Shown: positions 59,151 to 64,000 of the stretch, in pieces
Layout of the letters: every line of letters begins with the position of its first letter
How positions within the stretch are numbered: the first letter of the stretch is position 1
The notes under the pieces: model-generated
What the model was told of the DNA's origin: nothing
What the model saw: only the letters and a program-made list of their open reading frames with translations
Database searches by the model: none
Assembly: GCA_036936605.1 (NCBI GenBank)
Contig: JAUPFV010000001.1
Location: 121,218,771 to 121,282,770, forward strand
Source of the DNA: Limnanthes douglasii subsp. nivea
Taxonomy: Eukaryota > Streptophyta > Magnoliopsida > Brassicales > Limnanthaceae
Length of the DNA stretch: 64,000 bases
Direction of reading: 5' to 3'
Position numbers and translations under genes: made by a program

Positions 59151-60800
59151 TGTTTAAAAAAATCAATTAAATAATTATTTTATCATTTTTATTTATATGA
59201 TTAATTTATCGTAAAATTTTAATATCATAGAATTTGATCTTGACTTTTATATATATAATTTTTCTATTTTCATACGGGCGCGGATTATCTAATCGGATTA
59301 TCTAATGTCTAGTTATACATAAAATTAGAAAAAGGAGAGCATTTTAACCAAATTTTAGCTAATTGTTCAATTCTAATAAGAATTTGCTATGTATATCTTT
59401 AGTCACTAGTCAACTTGTTTATTATCCATATCAGAATTATGGACGAAATCGAATCGGTATATACATGCGAATTGATGTGATCAGCTAAACTGCTTATCCA
59501 TTTCAAAAACGGATAACATAAATAATATAATTCGACAGGCTTTGTTATGTAAAATAAGAACTGAAATATACATCATTTTATTATCTAGTGATAAAAATAA
59601 ATAGTATTTTATTTAGTTACAATAGCATAGGCCCCAGATCATCCGAATTTTTCAATAGGATTACGAAATAAATACAAAACCATTTAACAAAAACTATTGG
59701 CCACCAACCAAATCAGTGAGTTGTTATAGAAAATATTATTCAAATAAAACCCAACGAAAATTAGAATTCTTAATAATATATATTTAAAAGCTAATCAATC
59801 AATCATTTGCTCTAAACCCCTAAAATCAGGTAGGACTTAACGACACCCCGTAATTAAAGTAAAGTCTGTATCAGTCATATTAGTATAACCACTTTTTTGC
59901 CTGCATTATTATTATTGGTAAAATGGATTTGTCATTCTAAACAGCTTCTTGACAATGTTGTTTTTGTTGGCAACCTAAACTGGTGGATCTTTTTCAATAT
60001 AAGCAACTATATACGATGGTTGGAATATATAAATCCTATCCAATAATAGATTTGGTGATTTAGATAAGATTGGTGACACGTTCACACTAATATTTTCAAC
60101 TACATCTAAACACAAACACACATTTCTTTATTTATTTTCTAATATTCGTTACCATACTTACAAAACTAGAAATTTTATCTATTAATTTGGTACGCATTGA
60201 TTCGTCCAACTTAATATTATAATGGTATAATCGATACCTTTTTTTTATTATTTTAGAATCGAGCACGTTGATTAAATTCCTGGATGAACCTGTCACGCTT
60301 TCATGACTTAAATGACAAGGTTGCGTAATGCTGCATTGTAATCTTTTTATTTTAGCATTACGTACGAATTCGACGTATAACGGAAAATGGCTACAAAGCA
60401 TTCATTCATGATCTTCAAAACTTTCATTTATTGGTGGCCAATACCGAGAAAACTTAGCATACTTTTATTAGTCATAATTTTCTTTTATATATTTAAATAT
60501 ATTTTTTTAATCTATTTTTTTTTATTAAAAACTCGTTATTTATAATTAATAATTAATTGGAGGTTCAAATTAATATATTTAAATTAGTTGAAACCATCCG
60601 GTGATAATACACGAGTATAGTAAATCTTAAAATCTGAATATCATATTGATTTCTTTTTATTCGTTGCCGTTCAAATTTTGAGATTTGTTAATTAAAATAG
60701 TTCTTTTTAAGGCTAGGTTAATTTAAGATCCGTTTTTTTATAACGAGATCCGGTTATAGTGAGATTTGGTTTGACTATAACGAGACCCCTTTTAATTACA
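59151..60800. other. AT-rich region, nothing recognised
   Basis: No protein family seen. The minus-strand frame at 60,132-60,401 has no known domain. 'tacgggcgcgga' at 59,273 and 'ctagttat' nearby loosely recall a Helitron end, but no hairpin or start was found. Confidence 0.5.
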
Positions 60801-60813
60801 AAATCGTCATCCA

Positions 60814-60822
60814 TATAAATAG
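60814..60822 (+). promoter_or_regulatory. Probable TATA box of PMD gene copy 2
   Basis: tataaatag, followed by a CT-rich leader (ttttctctcttccgaacccc) about 25-40 bases downstream, the usual spacing of a plant core promoter. It lies about 700 bases before the first coding exon, leaving room for a 5' UTR intron (aggtaagc donor at 60,929). Confidence 0.5.
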
Positions 60823-61185
60823 AAAAAATCTCAAATTTCACAATTTTCTCTCTTCCGAACCCCTAAAACTCTTTAAACCCGCGATTTTCAAAGTAAGATT
60901 TTTCAAATCCAACACCAAATACTTGTTAAGGTAAGCATTCTCTACATCTTGCTTTAATTTTTTTTTAAATTTCCATGTGTGGTTTTAGAGATATTTAGAG
61001 TTTAGTATTCAGAGAGAAAAATAGAATTTCCCTTTAGTTGTAGTTTTTTTCGTGATGTTTGAATGGATGTAGGTGTTTAGTTAGAAGAATAGGTTCGATT
61101 TGGGATATTTTTTTGTTAGATTTCGGGTAGTTTAGGGTAGATTTAGGATTTTGGACGTGGTTTTGAATCTTGGTATTTCTAAACA

Positions 61186-61258
61186 CTGTTTCTTGCTTGG
61201 AAATACCGGATACACGTAAAGAACATGCGTGCATCCGGTATTTCCTGGCACGAAACAG
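61186..61258. repeat. Hairpin with 26-bp arms in the PMD leader
   Basis: Left arm 61,186-61,211 and right arm 61,233-61,258 are complementary at 23 of 26 positions; the innermost 13 (ggaaataccggat / atccggtatttcc) are perfect. The loop is 21 bases. More short inverted words follow to about 61,345 (gtggattggtttgatccac). Confidence 0.9.
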
Positions 61259-61523
61259 GGTCAGGAAATATCAAATCCATGGTTCGTGGATTGGTTTGAT
61301 CCACATAACGTGGATTTCCCCGATCCATGCAATTGAATGCGTGGATTAGTGTTTTTTTTATTTTTAATCCCATTTTTTATTCCGATGAATTGTGCTGCGT
61401 GTTACGATGCATTTCTTATCCTACTTTGATAATTTCACAATTTTTTTATTCATTTTAAATCCATTTTAGTAAATTATCTTGTTTAACGGAACATATTGAT
61501 TAATTTGTTTGCGTGATTGTAGG

Positions 61524-63797
61524 ATGCCTCCACCCCTCGTTCTCCCAATATGGTAGAGTGATATACCACTGATGATACTGAGGCGATGGTAGTAGGCGAG
61601 ACATCTCGGAACGCACGTGTTTGTGCTAGAATGGACGTGAATATCGACACTGTTCCCAGTCGTCGAACTACGGACCAACGATTCCGTAGATATAACCGAC
61701 ATGTAATTGACCTATATTCGACCTTTCACTCGTACAAAGACCACGAGGCTTATAGCGTCTTCAAAAATGACGTAAGTTTTTTAGTTTTTATTTAGTTGTT
61801 AAGGTTATAATTGTTAGATGCAATGTGGTTTATGTTATAGTTATAGGTTTATGTTTAAAACATTGTTGAATATATATGTTTAGGTTTAGGTTTGAATGCA
61901 TTTGTTTAGGTTATGCTGGATTATTATCGGTTAATTGTTTATGTTATATTTGTTATTGAATTTATTCGTTTAGGTTTGAATGCATTGGATTGGTTATTGG
62001 TTTGTGTTATATGTTATATTTGTTATTGAATTTATTAGTTTAGGTTTGAATGCATTAAATTGTTAATTAATTTATGTTATATGTTATATTTGTTATTGAA
62101 TTGATTCGTTTAGGTTTGAATGCATTCATATCGGTTAATGGTTTATGTAGATTGTAATGTAACAGTTTAAGTTTATATTGCATATATGTTTATATTGTAA
62201 TTTTTTATGCATGATAGGGTACATAAGTAGTGCTATTGTATGCACCAAACATACCATGGTTGAGATTTGAAAGTGTGTCAGACACAGGTACGTGATGAGG
62301 TGAGGGGCACGTGTTTTGGACCCATTGTTGACGCTCTCGCTCGATGGGTTACAAACTTCCATCTGATAGAGGCATTTTTAGAGAGATGACATCCAGAGAC
62401 GAACACATTTCCTTTCTATTTTGAGGAGATGACTGTCACATTGGATGATGTCTACATCATCACGATTTTACCAGTAGTCGGTGTGAATTGCGAGACGTAT
62501 GAGTATCCTACTGCCGATGCGCGTGATGCGGCATACGCTCGCTTACTTGGATGCACTGTTCATGAGTTGGTGGAGGATATTTCTGAGAACAAAGGGGATG
62601 GCAGGAGGCATGTTCACCTTGCATGGCTAAAAAGGATATTTTTGCACGCATCAGTATTATGATGATGAGATTACTAATGCTGATGTTCGCCGAGCTACTA
62701 GGACGTATTTGTTGCACTTCTTTGGTTGTACCATACTACACAACAAATCGGGCAATAACATTTTCCTCGACTACTTACAGTTCATAGATAACTATAGTAG
62801 CTCGGACAGGTATAATTGGGGGCAAATGATAATCGCTCAGCTTTACTTCCAGCTAGGTAGAGGATGCCTACACTTGACTTCTGGTATGTCTGGATTCCTA
62901 GGCTTGTTAGAGACCTGGATTTACAACCATTTTCTCATATTTTCTGCTCCGCAATACTCTAGATTCAGTATCGCACAGCCTACGATGTGCAAGTATGCGC
63001 CTCCACCGTTTCGACAAAGTCAGTAGGCTCAAAACGGTGTTCGAGATTACCTAGCTACCTTCACTGAGCACGATGTAAGTTATAATTATCTTCATATTTA
63101 ATTTCAGTAATAATTTAATTTACTCTCCTTCTCTAATGTTAAAACTTTTGTTTTTACGCCTTGTAGGTAGTATTCATGCCATATACGTACATACGAGATG
63201 CTCGAGGTCATTCTGATGTAGCTTGGATAGATGCGACATTGAAGTCTTCGAACATTTTCGAAGCATTCTATCTGCTACGAGTAGCTAGACAGTTGGGTCG
63301 CATCCAACAGGTAATATTTTGCGATACTCGATATAATATATTTTTTGTTTTACGTATAGTATTATAGACTAATAGTTTCATTACAGGTACCTGGTGCACT
63401 ACGTCCCGTTCTTACACGTTCTAGTAGGGTTCATCGTGCGAACACTATCTACAACTGGGACGCATTCACTTGGGATAACTGGGAGTCCCATATTATTCAC
63501 CCTAGTCTGCAAGGTGAGTAGTATGTTCCGGGTCAGGAGGATGGTACGAACTTGATCTACTCCGCATGAGTTTCGAAAAACCTGCAGTACGTCATTACTG
63601 ATCTAGAGACGCACCGCGACGATGCAGAGGTATGAGTGAACCCCTCTGCATCCACATATGCCACTAGACTGTACGATTTGATTGGTCACCTTCTCGATTT
63701 ACAGGCGGATGAGCAAAGCCACCCTGGCTTTAGTTTGGAGGACCTTCGTGCACCTTTGGACGAGTTCTACCGTATTGCTCACGAGTACAGGGATTGA
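61524..63797 (+). pseudogene. Plant mobile domain (PMD) gene, copy 2, mildly decayed
   Basis: Exon 1, about 61,524-61,771, starts MPPPLVLPIW and, past a stop and in another frame, has DVNIDTVPSRRTTDQRFRRY, ending in FKND before GTAAGT. Exon 2, about 62,230-63,075, has the PMD signature: VRDEVRGTCFGPIVDALARW, then IEAFLERWHPETNTF, EEMTVTLDDVYIITILPVVG and GRRHVHLAWLKRIF; after a +/-1 frameshift near 62,650, TYLLHFFGCTILHNKSGNNI, RYNWGQMIIAQLYFQLGRGC and SGFLGLLETWIYNHF; one stop at about 63,027; donor GTAAGT at 63,074. Exon 3, 63,168-63,311, has PYTYIRDARGHSDVAWIDAT. Exon 4, from about 63,388, has NTIYNWDAFTWDNWESHIIH and two or more stops before the final HEYRD-TGA at 63,797. Few lesions in about 500 codons indicate recent loss. 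The family includes MAIN/MAIL nuclear proteins and transposon-borne copies; which this is cannot be told here. Confidence 0.8.
61862..62140. repeat. 70-bp minisatellite in PMD intron 1
   Basis: The word tttgaatgcatt recurs at 61,891, 61,975, 62,045 and 62,115, that is at steps of 84, 70 and 70 bases, within a unit containing 'tatatttgttattgaattta' and 'cgtttagg'. It occupies the same intron that in PMD copy 1 holds TG-rich degenerate repeats and an (AT)n run. Confidence 0.88.
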
Positions 63798-64000
63798 TTC
63801 TTAGATTTTTTTTCGTGGTTGATAATTTAGGACTTTTTAAGTTTATGTATTGTACTATTACTTTAAATTATGTGTTATGGTATTTTGTTACACTTTAATT
63901 ATGTTACCCTATTTTAATTTTTATTTGTTCGCAAGTTTGAATCTCAAATTTTAGAGAGCCAGTTTTATAATATAATCATTTAACTCCATTGCTATAACAT
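63798..64000. other. 3' flank of PMD copy 2
   Basis: AT-rich sequence immediately after the last stop codon; probably 3' UTR and flank. No terminal repeat is visible before the window ends. Confidence 0.4.

Noticed and set aside
59265..59325. Possible Helitron 3' end (tacgggcgcgga ... tgtctagttat)
   Set aside because: No stem-loop 10-12 bases before a CTRR end and no matching 5' TC terminus were seen.
60132..60401. 89-codon minus-strand frame as a gene
   Set aside because: No recognisable domain, biased composition and no splice or promoter context; compatible with chance.

Overview
This is an AT-rich, gene-poor stretch of a plant nuclear genome, most likely a eudicot. I base that on Ty1/copia elements primed by initiator-Met tRNA, L1-type LINEs with an RNase H domain, a Mutator-like (MULE) transposase travelling with a Ulp1/C48 peptidase gene, plant mobile domain (PMD) genes, and a fragment of a CC-NBS-LRR resistance gene. 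I cannot name the species. I found no intact host gene, tRNA or rRNA. Nearly everything recognisable is a transposable element or a decayed copy of one. The only long intact reading frame is the polyprotein of a young copia element.

Layout. 1.5-3.2 kb: a decayed PMD gene. 7.5-11.0 kb: a decayed copia element, + strand. 11.6-12.9 kb: a 1.29-kb hAT-like non-autonomous element with a 7-bp target duplication and a subterminal hairpin. About 12.9-24.3 kb: a large decayed MULE carrying a transposase (+), a small acidic-protein gene (-) and a multi-exon Ulp1-like peptidase gene (-), all interleaved with arrays of a degenerate 'gatagatgcgaaac' minisatellite. 26.4-37.5 kb: an old copia element in minus orientation whose 3' internal end was hit by a young, nearly identical-LTR copia (27,150-31,822; target duplication atgct). 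36.3 kb: a CACTA-like terminus. 39.0-41.5 kb: a short inverted derivative of the same MULE family that contains an NBS-LRR gene fragment (Pack-MULE-like). 42.0 kb: two tandem look-alike stem-loops. 43.6-47.5 kb: a 5'-truncated LINE (-) interrupted by a 1.2-kb miniature LTR element (44,705-45,898; target duplication ctttg). 47.9-53.4 kb: a heavily mutated Tork-like copia with both LTRs. 53.8-59.15 kb: a second LINE (-) whose reverse-transcriptase segment is tandemly triplicated with a 1,290-bp period. 60.8-63.8 kb: a second, better preserved PMD gene (+) with TATA box, introns, a 70-bp intronic minisatellite and a 26-bp-arm hairpin.

How the parts relate. The nesting gives a relative order: old copia, then young copia inside it; LINE, then miniature LTR element inside it. 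The two PMD copies share an exon-intron layout, the two oldest + and - copia relics look like one lineage, and the MULE and its short derivative share a subterminal region and the same minisatellite in opposite orientation. Coordinates of decayed elements are approximate. Those given for LTRs, target duplications, hairpins and the intact polyprotein were read base by base.
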